From: Frigidibacter mobilis
Lineage (GTDB): Bacteria; Pseudomonadota; Alphaproteobacteria; Rhodobacterales; Rhodobacteraceae
Length of the DNA stretch: 64,000 bases
Reading direction: 5' to 3'
NCBI RefSeq assembly: GCF_001620265.1
Contig: NZ_CP012661.1
Coordinates: 744,001-808,000, forward strand
Shown in pieces: positions 27,360 through 35,315 of this stretch. The notes beneath the pieces are model-generated. The model did not search any database. It was not told where the DNA came from and worked only from the letters and a program-made list of their open reading frames with translations. Numbering within the stretch: the stretch's first letter is position 1; each line of letters starts with the position of its first letter. The translations under genes and the position numbers were made by a program.

Positions 27360-28178
27360 CTATGCCAGGCGTGACAGCAGGTTCTTGGGCTGCGCGTTCT
27401 GCAGCAGGGTCAGCGCGGCGGCGCCGCTGCTGATGCTGGCGACCTGCTGCACCTGCGAGCGGAGCAGGAACAGCTTGATGAGATCGCCGACCCGTGCAGG
27501 ATCGGCGAATTGCGCAACCTCGCGGCTGCCCAGATAGCGGTCGGCACGGCTTTGCATGGTGCCAAGCTGCTGGTCGAGATCAATCGCGGCAAAGCTCTTG
27601 GGCAGACCAAAGGCGGTCTGGAACAGGCTGCGTAGCGGCGCGGAGCCAAGGATCGTGAACCACTTGGTATTGTCGGAGCTTTGCTTGCCGGCCAGCTTTT
27701 CCAGCTCGCGCCGGGCGTTCAGCGCCAGGCGCATTTCGTCACTTACGGTGCCCACGGCCTCCTCGAACTTCCGATTCCGATAGGCGGTGATGATTTCGTC
27801 GGCGAAGGTCGAGATCTGGGTGCTGGGGGTGGCCAGGTCGAAGGCAAAGGCGCTTGCGAGCTCGTAATAGCTCTTGTTCGCCAGACGATTGGCCAGGTCG
27901 GTGTTGTCGAGCGTGCCATCGGACAGCACCTTCTGGATGAAGAACCGGCTGTTGATGTCGCCCTGCAGCCCGAAGGCGCCAAGCGCCACCTTCAGCAGGC
28001 GGCGGTCAGCGACGAGGTCTTCTGCAGTCTTCACGCTGCCGATCTTCTCGCGGAAGTAGTCGGTGTCCCGCTGAACGCTGGCCTGCTGGGTGAAGGCCTG
28101 TTTCTGTGCCTCCATCGTGCGGGTTAGGAATGACCAGCCGGCATAGCCGCCAAAGGGTACGACCGGCGCAAAGCTCAT
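27360..28178 (-). CDS. DUF1217 flagellar protein
   Basis: The 272-residue, mostly helical protein contains the DUF1217 pattern (DYFREKIGSVKTAEDLVADR; LLKVALGAFGLQGDINSRFF; DPARVGDLIKLFLLRSQVQQ). Members occur in alphaproteobacterial flagellar clusters, and the exact role is not established. It overlaps the flbT stop by 4 bp, so it is co-translated with flaF and flbT. An export substrate or assembly factor role is possible but unproven. Confidence 0.82.
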   Translation of the reverse strand: MSFAPVVPFGGYAGWSFLTRTMEAQKQAFTQQASVQRDTDYFREKIGSVKTAEDLVADRRLLKVALGAFGLQGDINSRFFIQKVLSDGTLDNTDLANRLANKSYYELASAFAFDLATPSTQISTFADEIITAYRNRKFEEAVGTVSDEMRLALNARRELEKLAGKQSSDNTKWFTILGSAPLRSLFQTAFGLPKSFAAIDLDQQLGTMQSRADRYLGSREVAQFADPARVGDLIKLFLLRSQVQQVASISSGAAALTLLQNAQPKNLLSRLA

Positions 28179-28579
28179 GTGCGGGCCGCGGCCAGCAGCC
28201 GCTCCTCCCGTGGTAGCAGGCAGCGCAGGGCCTTGAGCGCCTGATAGTGCTGGTCCTCGAGCACCGCTGCCGTTGCCATCGTCAGATGCACGCGGCTGTC
28301 ATGGTCGGTCAGGACCTGGCTCAGCTGCTCGATCCCGCGCAGCAGCTGCATCCGCGCCTCGCCAGCCTCGGTGTCACCCGACAGCACCAGCTGCGCGATA
28401 TAGCACACCCGGCGCACCGGCGTCGTCACCTCCTCGGGGTGGATCGCATCCCGCAGGCGCAAGATATGCGCATGTGGTGTCATGATCGCGAGCCGAGAGC
28501 GGCGGTCGCCATTCTCGATCACCGCGCCATTTATCAGCACCCGTTCCTTCGGGGCGAGCTTCAGGACGAGGCCCGTCAT
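28175..28579 (-). CDS. flbT: Flagellin mRNA regulator FlbT
   Basis: The 134-residue protein matches FlbT (LKLAPKERVLINGAVIENGD; RRVCYIAQLVLSGDTEAGEA). In Caulobacter, FlbT acts on the flagellin mRNA 5' untranslated region and promotes its decay. Here the flagellin gene lies just upstream on the same strand and has a hairpin in its leader. The gene overlaps flaF and the DUF1217 gene by 4 bp each. Confidence 0.94.
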   Translation of the reverse strand: MTGLVLKLAPKERVLINGAVIENGDRRSRLAIMTPHAHILRLRDAIHPEEVTTPVRRVCYIAQLVLSGDTEAGEARMQLLRGIEQLSQVLTDHDSRVHLTMATAAVLEDQHYQALKALRCLLPREERLLAAART

Positions 28580-28953
28580 GATTCGCCACCGTTGTCGCGC
28601 AGGCCTTTCATGATCGAGGTGTTGACGTCGATCAGAACCTCGGCCGTTGCCTTGCCACCCAGCACCTTGGACGAGTGCCGATTGGTGAACTGGGCGAGAT
28701 AGAAGATCTGGGCTCGCAGCGCCGAGGGCAGTTGATTGTCAGGATCGGCCACATTGGCGGCGAGAAACGTCCACAGGCGGCGGTTGTCATGGATCGCACG
28801 GGCTAGCGAGGCGAAACCGGCGTCGCCCAGGGCGTTAGCGGTTTTCAGGCGGTGCGTGATTCGGGCAAAAACCTCATATTCAGTGCCACGCAGCGTGCGT
28901 GTCGGTTTGTCGGGAGCGGAATAGGCCGTCTTGGCCAGGTTGGCGGCGTTCAC
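28576..28953 (-). CDS. flaF: Flagellin synthesis regulator FlaF
   Basis: The 125-residue protein matches FlaF (TEYEVFARITHRLKTANALG; LWTFLAANVADPDNQLPSAL; LINTSIMKGL-like C-terminus). In Caulobacter, FlaF is needed for flagellin production or secretion and opposes FlbT. It lies 86 bp downstream of the flagellin gene, with a GC-rich hairpin between them. Confidence 0.94.
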   Translation of the reverse strand: MNAANLAKTAYSAPDKPTRTLRGTEYEVFARITHRLKTANALGDAGFASLARAIHDNRRLWTFLAANVADPDNQLPSALRAQIFYLAQFTNRHSSKVLGGKATAEVLIDVNTSIMKGLRDNGGES

Positions 28954-29007
28954 GGGAAATCCTTCCTGTGGCTGGAGACGTCAGATCGCGGCTTTGCCGC
29001 GCGGAAA

Positions 29008-29031
29008 GGGGGCGCGCATTGCGGCGCCCCC
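29008..29031 (-). terminator. Hairpin between flagellin gene and flaF
   Basis: On the minus strand GGGGGCGC pairs with GCGCCCCC around an 8-nt loop, followed by only three T residues. It starts 9 bp after the flagellin stop codon. It could stabilise the flagellin mRNA 3' end or partly terminate before flaF-flbT. Confidence 0.5.
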
Positions 29032-29039
29032 GGCCGTCA

Positions 29040-30329
29040 TCAGCGGAACAGCGACAGGATGTTCTGCGGTTGCTGGTTGGCGATCGACAGCGCCTGGATC
29101 CCCAGCTGCTGCTGGGTCTGCAGCGCCTGCAGCCGGGCCGAGGCCTCCTCCATGTCGGCATCGACCAGCACCCCGATCCCGGTCTTCATCGCATCGGACA
29201 GGTTCGTGATGAAATCGTTCTGGGTCGTGATCCGATCTTCGACCGAACCGAAGGCCGCGGCGGCGTCCACCGAGTTCTTGATCAGGTTCTCGATGGAGGC
29301 CAAGGCACTGGCAGCGTTGGAGGTTGTCGTCACGTCGATCGTGCTCAGCGCGGAAAGACCTGCCGCGCCCGAAGGGCCGGCCGTGCCGCCCGAGCTTGCC
29401 CGCAAGCCCGCCTCGATCGCCGCGGCCGAACCGTTGGTGATCTGTACCACGTTGTCGGTTGCGCCAACTGTCGCCGTGTAGCCCTGGCTTGTCGCGGCGC
29501 CGAAGAAGGAATTGATTTGCGAGATGAGGTTTCTTGCAACTTCGGCAGTACCGTCATCGGTTCCGGCGACATACTGGAACGTCCGCTGCCCCGTCGCCTC
29601 GCCGCCATCTGCGGTGTTGATGAGCAGATCGCCGAGCGTGATCTCGTACGAGATGCCCGCCGCCACCTGGCCGATGGTGATGTTGGACACGCCAGCAGCG
29701 GCAACCGAGGTGAGCGTGGGCGCCGTCGAAGCCGTGGTCGTGGTGCCCACGCCGCTCAGATAGTCGCCCGGCGTGGTGAGCGTGCCGGTCCCGAAGGCCT
29801 GCGGGGTCGAAGAGCCCGTCACCGCAAGGTTCTGGCGCTGGACCGAGATATGGCTCGCGCTCACGGTGCCGTCCGACTTGCGGTCGAGCGACGACAGGAC
29901 CTTGACGTCCGCCGCGCTGGACCCGTCGATCAGGTTCAGGCCGTTGAACTGCGCAGCCCCCACCACGGTGCCGATCTGGTCGACCAGCGCGTTGATGTCG
30001 GTCTGCAGTTTCGCGCGGTCGACGTTCTCTTCCTGGGCCGAGACGATCTTGCCCTTCATCTTGGTGAGCAGGTCGGTGATGGCTTCAGAGGCCTTGCGTG
30101 CCACGGCAACGGTGGATTCGCCCAGGGAAAGGCTGTCCGAGATGCCGGAGAAGCCCTTCACATCCGATTCCATGACCTTGGAGATGGCCCAGACCGCGGC
30201 ATTGTCCTTGGCACTCGCCACCGTCTTGCCGGTGGCGATTTCCGACTGGGTCTTGGCCAGGCCGGAGTTGATGCCTTTCAGCGTCTGCAGCGCGACCATC
30301 GCGCTGGTATTTGTCAGAATGCTCGACAT
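29040..30329 (-). CDS. fliC: Flagellin
   Basis: The 429-residue protein has conserved N-terminal D0/D1 helices (MSSILTNTSAMVALQTLKGI; SEIATGKTVASAKDNAAVWA) and C-terminal D1/D0 helices (LQALQTQQQLGIQALSIANQ ending LSLFR). The middle (about 150-330) is Thr/Gly/Ala-rich and variable. I chose the ATG at 30329, where AAGGA lies 7 bases upstream. A start 18 bases earlier would add MLKDDQ, atypical for flagellin. It is followed by flaF and flbT, and is the only flagellin gene in the window. Confidence 0.95.
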   Translation of the reverse strand: MSSILTNTSAMVALQTLKGINSGLAKTQSEIATGKTVASAKDNAAVWAISKVMESDVKGFSGISDSLSLGESTVAVARKASEAITDLLTKMKGKIVSAQEENVDRAKLQTDINALVDQIGTVVGAAQFNGLNLIDGSSAADVKVLSSLDRKSDGTVSASHISVQRQNLAVTGSSTPQAFGTGTLTTPGDYLSGVGTTTTASTAPTLTSVAAAGVSNITIGQVAAGISYEITLGDLLINTADGGEATGQRTFQYVAGTDDGTAEVARNLISQINSFFGAATSQGYTATVGATDNVVQITNGSAAAIEAGLRASSGGTAGPSGAAGLSALSTIDVTTTSNAASALASIENLIKNSVDAAAAFGSVEDRITTQNDFITNLSDAMKTGIGVLVDADMEEASARLQALQTQQQLGIQALSIANQQPQNILSLFR

Positions 30330-30346
30330 TTGGTCATCCTTAAGCA

Positions 30347-30363
30347 CCGGCGCTTTGCACCGG
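30347..30363 (-). promoter_or_regulatory. Hairpin in the flagellin 5' leader
   Basis: On the minus strand CCGGTGC pairs with GCGCCGG (one G-T wobble) around an AAA loop, 17 bases upstream of the start codon and just ahead of the AAGGA ribosome site. FlbT is known to act on flagellin 5' leaders in Caulobacter, so this is a plausible target. The link is inferred. Confidence 0.45.
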
Positions 30364-30503
30364 ATGTTTCACATGCCACCCTTTCGGGCAGCGATTTCCG
30401 GTATTCTGACCTGTGCGGGCGGGAAGCCCCGGCGCCGCGTCACCCCCTTCAAGGATGCAAGGCGACCATCGCTGCCAATCTCTAAGAGTTTGATAAGCGG
30501 AGC

Positions 30504-30531
30504 CGTCAACATGACGGTATTTTGAAAAATA
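30504..30531. repeat. Two small inverted repeats upstream of the flagellin gene
   Basis: CGTCA-ACA-TGACG (30504-30516) and TATTTT-GA-AAAATA (30518-30531) lie side by side, 175-200 bp upstream of the flagellin start. The second sits just after the flgN end and could be part of its terminator. No specific binding protein is recognised. Confidence 0.4.
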
Positions 30532-30568
30532 TCTCCCGGCTTGCGCCGATCGCCCGATTCTGGCGCGC

Positions 30569-30940
30569 TCAGGCGCGCCGCTCGAGGCTGGATCGGGGTG
30601 TGTCGATCACCTGCGGGCGGCCGGTCGCGTCATAGCTTTGCAGGCTGCGTCCGGCGCGGCGAAGCGCGTCGAGGCGCAGGAGGGCAGAGCGCATCCCTTT
30701 CAGTGTCGCGCCAAGCAGCTGCTGGTTGACGGTCGCCTGCTGCCGCAGCCGGGTCAGCATCTCCGCCTCGCCGGGCTGCGCAGGCTGCGGGCCCTGCGCA
30801 CACGCCTCCACGGCGGAGACCAGCGCGGCCTTTTCCAGTGGCAGCAGCGCCAGCGTCTGAAGATCCCCGGCGCGAATCGCCTGCGCCTCATCGTCGAGCA
30901 GTCGGCCAAGCCGGTGCAACATCTGCGTTACGTCAGCCAT
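30569..30940 (-). CDS. FlgN-like flagellar protein
   Basis: The 123-residue helical protein starts MADVTQMLHRLGRLLDDEAQ and contains DLQTLALLPLEKAALVSAVE, a pattern of FlgN-family chaperones (an early Lys/Glu helix pair followed by a coiled coil). FlgN escorts the hook-filament junction proteins FlgK and FlgL, whose genes are not in this window. It overlaps the flgJ-like gene by 8 bp. Confidence 0.68.
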   Translation of the reverse strand: MADVTQMLHRLGRLLDDEAQAIRAGDLQTLALLPLEKAALVSAVEACAQGPQPAQPGEAEMLTRLRQQATVNQQLLGATLKGMRSALLRLDALRRAGRSLQSYDATGRPQVIDTPRSSLERRA

Positions 30941-31220
30941 CCTGGGTCCTTGTTTCCTTCAGAGCCTCATACAGGGTCTCTGCCAGTCCGATGCCGCCAC
31001 TCTGCACCATCGCCCCGGCCTGTTCGCGCCGCAGGAACGAGGCGAACTGCTCTTCTCCGACGCCGCCGCCAAAACTGTCGCGCGCGGCACCAAAGCCGGC
31101 TGCGGCCAGCATTTCGGCCAAAAATGCTGCCTCAAGGTCCTGCGCCGCAGCCCATAAGGCTGCATCGCGCGGGGGGGCGGGGGCGGACAGGGGCAGGGGC
31201 GGAAAGGGTGCAGCGATCAT
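30933..31220 (-). CDS. flgJ: FlgJ-like rod-binding protein without a muramidase domain
   Basis: The 95-residue protein is a single rod-binding domain (LWAAAQDLEAAFLAEMLAAA; GEEQFASFLRREQAGAMVQS; IGLAETLYEAL). Enterobacterial FlgJ has an extra C-terminal muramidase, which is absent here. The separate transglycosylase gene at 15665 probably supplies that activity. I chose the ATG at 31220; longer in-frame starts read through the divergent promoter region and the fliK start. Confidence 0.82.
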   Translation of the reverse strand: MIAAPFPPLPLSAPAPPRDAALWAAAQDLEAAFLAEMLAAAGFGAARDSFGGGVGEEQFASFLRREQAGAMVQSGGIGLAETLYEALKETRTQDG

Positions 31221-31350
31221 CGGCCGTCCTTCAGTGCGGGGCGGCCTGTCGAATTGGCCGGACTTTTCGCAGCATGGCGGGCGGGGGGTAAATATCCGGT
31301 AATCTTGTGCTGCAAGGGTGAGGTCATTGGCGGCAGAAGTCGTGGTACCG

Positions 31351-33579
31351 ATGACAATGGCATTTCCGGGCAAGGCTGCCCTTCCCGCTCTCATACCTCC
31401 CCCCATCGCGGCACCGGTTGCCGCCGCCGGCCCTACCGTATCTGGACCGGAGGAGGCCTTTGATCCGGATCCTCCGCGCGCGGCGGCACCGGGGACAGAC
31501 TTCCGGTTGGCGGGAGCTGCGGACAAGGGGGCGCCGGCCTGGCGCCAGTCCCTTCTGGGGGATCTGCCGCGTCTGGGCTTCAGTTCCGAAGGCCTCGGCC
31601 CCGAAGCCCCCGCGGTTGTCATCCGCATGTCCGGCGATGAGTCTGAGCCTGCAGCCCCGCCAGCGGAGCCCGACCTATCGGGACCGGCCCCGGCAGACCT
31701 GGGGGCAGCCGCATTCGGGGTGCCTCAACCTGTCCCTGCCAACGGCGCGGCACCCGCTCCCGGGCTGGCGGTGGATATTGGTGCCGCACCATCCCATGTC
31801 GACCCATCCCGTGCGGTTGCTGACCCGGACCCTTTCGCCCCGATGCCGCCGGCCGGGGCGCCGGATTTCCTGGCCTTCGCCGGTCCATCCTCGCAAGTCC
31901 GCGCCCCGGGTGATGCACCCCGGGGCGGGGCAGCGCCGGGCGCTGCTGGCAATCAGGCGGTGCAACCGGGCCAACTGAGGGCGGCGACTGCGCCTGCGGT
32001 ATCTTCCGAGGCGGAGGGGCTTGCGCAGGTCTGGCACCAGGAGGCATCTGCCGCCCCCCGCCCTGCGCCCCCCGGGGGGGCGCAGGGCCTGGCTGCCGCA
32101 ACGGGGGGCTCTATGAAGGCGCCCCCGGCCGATGGCGCCTTGCCCGCGTTGCTGGGCGGCGCCGACCGGGCAGTGAAAGACCAACTGCCGAGCCTCTCGG
32201 CTTCTATCGGCCCGCCCCCCCCCATGCCGGGGGCCGCCATGCCCGCCGCCGCAGGTTTGGTCGCTTTTGACATGACTGGTTTCCTCATGCCGGTGTCGGC
32301 GGAACCCTCAGACAGACAGATACCGGCGGCACTGCCGGACCCTGCGACCGATTCCATCAGGATTTCGCCGCCGCAACGTGCCGCCGAACCCTCGCAGCCC
32401 CGCGCTTCCGTCACCCAGGCGCTGCTTTCGCCCCTGTTTCCTGCGCCGGTTGCCGATGCGGCTGACCCTGCATTGACACTGTGGCAGGGCCGGCTCGCGC
32501 CCTTCGATGTTAGCTCTTCCCCCCTCTTCAGTATCCGGCCCGCTGCGCCGCTCAATCCGCTGCCGCTGACTGCCGAGGAGATGCGGGATCCAATGGCCGC
32601 GCCAGCGCCTGTGCCGCAGTCATCGCCCGCAGCTGCCCTTGCGGCGCCTGCAAGCGTGGCCACGGTGCCCGGTCCGGCCGTAAGCCTTTCGGTCCTGGTG
32701 CCGGGGTCCGAGGCTCGATCGGATTTTCCCAGTATGGAGGCTCGCACGTCCCAGAGTGTGATCGCCGAACGGTCCGCGGCAGAGCGTTCTGGCGCCTGGG
32801 CCGCCGCGGCTCCGGTTGCCGCTTGGGCTTCCACCAGCCCGTCGCCTGCCGCAGCCGAGCAGCAAGCTGCCCCCCTCCTGTCCGGTACTGCCCAACCCAC
32901 GCTGATCCCGCCGCTCTTTGCCGCGTCTTCGTCCGGCCTGCACAGTCATCTGGCACCAGCCCGGTCTGCCGCATCTGGGGGCGGGCTTGCCCCACTCGGG
33001 ACCGATGGCGCGCCATCCCCCGGGCCCGAACTGCCGCCCGCGGTTCCGGCTGCCGCACCGGGTCCACCGCCCTCGGCAGAGCCGGCGGCGCTGCTCGGGC
33101 TGCCGGCCGGCCCGCAGCCGGGGCCTGCCGCCGTCGATCCCGGCTCCCTGCCGCGCGGTGCCGAACCACCTGTCGCCCCGGCCGCGCAGATGCCTGCCCT
33201 CGGCGCGCAGCTGGCCGCGGCGGCCGCGCGCTTTCCCGACCGCCCGGTCGAACTGACCCTCTCGCCCGAGGAGCTTGGCCGGGTGCGGCTGACCCTCGCC
33301 ACCTCCGAGGTCGGCTTGGTACTGGCCGTCACCGCCGAGCGGCCGGAAACGCTCGACCTCATGCGCCGCAACATCGACCAGCTGGCCCGGGATTTCCGCG
33401 AGATCGGCTTTTCAGACCTGTCCTTCAGCTTCACCCAGCAGGACCGTCGCCCGCAGGGGTCGCCCCAGGCCGACGCGCCACCCGAGCCTGCGCCACCCGC
33501 CGCCGCCGCCCCGTCCGGCGGGCGGATCCCCGGCCCCGCCCGTCCCGCCCCCACCGGCGGGCTTGATCTGCGCATCTGA
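31351..33579 (+). CDS. fliK: Flagellar hook-length control protein FliK
   Basis: The protein is about 742 residues with a very long Pro/Ala-rich low-complexity N-terminal part and a conserved C-terminal Flg_hook domain (about 625-710: PVELTLSPEELGRVRLTLAT; LARDFREIGFSDLSFSF). This layout is typical of FliK, which measures hook length and triggers the FlhB switch. The start is uncertain: I prefer the ATG at 31351, but 31318 or the ATG at 31357 are possible. It is followed by flgD 16 bp later. Length is at the high end for the family. Confidence 0.88.
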   Translation: MTMAFPGKAALPALIPPPIAAPVAAAGPTVSGPEEAFDPDPPRAAAPGTDFRLAGAADKGAPAWRQSLLGDLPRLGFSSEGLGPEAPAVVIRMSGDESEPAAPPAEPDLSGPAPADLGAAAFGVPQPVPANGAAPAPGLAVDIGAAPSHVDPSRAVADPDPFAPMPPAGAPDFLAFAGPSSQVRAPGDAPRGGAAPGAAGNQAVQPGQLRAATAPAVSSEAEGLAQVWHQEASAAPRPAPPGGAQGLAAATGGSMKAPPADGALPALLGGADRAVKDQLPSLSASIGPPPPMPGAAMPAAAGLVAFDMTGFLMPVSAEPSDRQIPAALPDPATDSIRISPPQRAAEPSQPRASVTQALLSPLFPAPVADAADPALTLWQGRLAPFDVSSSPLFSIRPAAPLNPLPLTAEEMRDPMAAPAPVPQSSPAAALAAPASVATVPGPAVSLSVLVPGSEARSDFPSMEARTSQSVIAERSAAERSGAWAAAAPVAAWASTSPSPAAAEQQAAPLLSGTAQPTLIPPLFAASSSGLHSHLAPARSAASGGGLAPLGTDGAPSPGPELPPAVPAAAPGPPPSAEPAALLGLPAGPQPGPAAVDPGSLPRGAEPPVAPAAQMPALGAQLAAAAARFPDRPVELTLSPEELGRVRLTLATSEVGLVLAVTAERPETLDLMRRNIDQLARDFREIGFSDLSFSFTQQDRRPQGSPQADAPPEPAPPAAAAPSGGRIPGPARPAPTGGLDLRI

Positions 33580-33595
33580 CCTTGAGGCATTGTCG

Positions 33596-34264
33596 ATGAC
33601 CATCACCGCCACCACCGCCGCCGCCCAGTACGCCACAAGTGCCGCTGCTAGCCCCGCCGCCTCCAAGGCGGTCATCAGCAGCGACTTCCAGACCTTCCTG
33701 CTGATGCTGACCACGCAGTTGCAGAACCAGGATCCGCTGAACCCGATGGACTCCTCGGATTTCGCCGTGCAACTGGCGACCTTCTCGGGGGTGGAACAGC
33801 AGGTGCAGACCAATGACCTGCTGAAGGGCCTGATCGGGCAGGTGGGGCTGATGAACATGTCCGACCTCGCCGGCTGGGTCGGGATGGAGGCGCGGGCCGA
33901 AGCGCCGGCCTGGTTCGACGGCGCGCCGCTGCAGCTGCAGCTGGCCCCGCGCCGCGGGGCCGACCAGGCGGTGCTGGCGGCCTATGATGCGACCGGCCGG
34001 CTGGTCGCGGAAGAGCAGGTGCCGCTGAATGCGGGCGAAATCGACTGGGTCGGCACCGATGCCACCGGCAGGCCGCTGCCCGAGGGCGCCTACAGCTTCC
34101 GCCTGGTCAGTTCCAGCAATGGCACGCCTATGGGAATCGACCCGGTCGAGACCTATAGCCGGATCACCGAGGCGCGCAGCCAGGCGGGCAAGGTCATGCT
34201 GGTACTGCAAGGCGGTGTCGAGGTTGCCGCCGACGCGGTCACCGCCCTGCGCACGCCAAGGTGA
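33596..34264 (+). CDS. flgD: Hook-cap scaffold protein FlgD
   Basis: The 222-residue protein has the FlgD N-terminal signature (DFQTFLLMLTTQLQNQDPLN then PMDSSDFAVQLATFSGVEQQ) and C-terminal FlgD Ig-like and Tudor-like domains (PLPEGAYSFRLVSSSNGTPM). FlgD caps the growing hook. Normally flgE would follow; here the flagellar cluster ends at this gene. The ATG at 33596 is the start nearest the conserved domain. Confidence 0.95.
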   Translation: MTITATTAAAQYATSAAASPAASKAVISSDFQTFLLMLTTQLQNQDPLNPMDSSDFAVQLATFSGVEQQVQTNDLLKGLIGQVGLMNMSDLAGWVGMEARAEAPAWFDGAPLQLQLAPRRGADQAVLAAYDATGRLVAEEQVPLNAGEIDWVGTDATGRPLPEGAYSFRLVSSSNGTPMGIDPVETYSRITEARSQAGKVMLVLQGGVEVAADAVTALRTPR

Positions 34265-34404
34265 GGGGGGCTGGGGTCTCCCGGGCCCAAGCTGGCAGGG
34301 AGCCCGAAGCCCGAAAGGCCTGCGCCGCCAAGGGCCTGAGAACCGAGCTTGGCCCTGTCACCGAACGCGCCTTCCCTGGGAACCTGCGCAGATCATGGGG
34401 CCAA

Positions 34405-35178
34405 TCAGGGGGTGGGATCCTTGCCGGGGCCGGGCGCGCGCTTGCCCTTGCCTGCGGCAACCTGCCTGCAGGGCGTTTCCGCTCGTATCGAAGATGTCAG
34501 GGCCAGCCGCTTTCGCAATGCCTCCGCCAGTTGCGGCGCTGCACCGCTGCTGGTGATGACCGCTCCAAGAAACTTGCCCTCATAGGCCGCATATTGTGCG
34601 CAGAGAGGCTCCTCAAAGCGCAGCTTCCATGTGACGGGGTCCAGCGCGATGGCGCCGGCGTCGAACAGCCGGTGCAGGTCGGCGCGCAGCGGGATCCCGT
34701 TCCACCCCTCGTCGCAACCTTCCCCTGCGACCGGCAGGACATGCGCCGCCTCGATCGCCGCCAGCGTCTCGCAACCCGTTATCAGGCAACGCGTGCCGAA
34801 CAGCTCGAAGACCTTGCGGCGGAACTTCGCCTGGCCCCGGCGCTCCCACACCCCGGCCAGACGGCGCTGGCGTTCGGCCGCAGCCTCTGCCTCGCGCTCG
34901 GGACTGTCTATCAGCTTAAATCCCAGAGACTCGAAATAGCTCCTGAAAACATTGGTCGTCGGGTTGCCGGTCATGGGGGCACCGGCGATGTCGTTCGCCA
35001 ACCGGCCGAGCGGCTTCACCGGGTAGCTCTCCCCTTCGTGAATCAGAAAGCCCGTTGTGGACTTGCGCATCTGCCCCTTCGGTCCCGGATAGGCCTGATA
35101 CAACCAGTCCAGCCCGTTGTTTCCGGTCCGGCGGATTGCTTCCAAGGCGTGCGACACATCAAAGATCAGCTTGGTCAT
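34405..35178 (-). CDS. HNH endonuclease family protein
   Basis: The 257-residue protein has an HNH_2-type nuclease core at about 125-190: CLITGCETLAAIEAAHVLPV, then NGIPLRADLHRLFDAGAIAL. The likely catalytic and metal residues are the H of AAH, the N of WNG and the H of DLH. The N-terminal 100 residues are not recognised and the C-terminus is basic. It sits alone between the flagellar cluster and the ubi/dnaA block with no methylase nearby, so it is not an obvious restriction system. Its role is unknown. Confidence 0.75.
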   Translation of the reverse strand: MTKLIFDVSHALEAIRRTGNNGLDWLYQAYPGPKGQMRKSTTGFLIHEGESYPVKPLGRLANDIAGAPMTGNPTTNVFRSYFESLGFKLIDSPEREAEAAAERQRRLAGVWERRGQAKFRRKVFELFGTRCLITGCETLAAIEAAHVLPVAGEGCDEGWNGIPLRADLHRLFDAGAIALDPVTWKLRFEEPLCAQYAAYEGKFLGAVITSSGAAPQLAEALRKRLALTSSIRAETPCRQVAAGKGKRAPGPGKDPTP

Positions 35179-35315
35179 CTGCCGGCAGCGCCCCTACCTG
35201 TACGATACCCGCCCAGTCTTGGTTGGATTGCCTTGTAGGGCAAGGAGCCCGGCCTCCGGTGCGGCGCTGGCAAGCAAGGCTGCCGACGCTGTGGTGGATC
35301 ACACCGCCCGCCCCC

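Noticed and set aside
30400..30440. Sigma-28 promoter of flagellin
   Set aside because: A weak GCCCGAAA-like element is present on the minus strand, but spacing and the upstream box are poor, so I did not call it.
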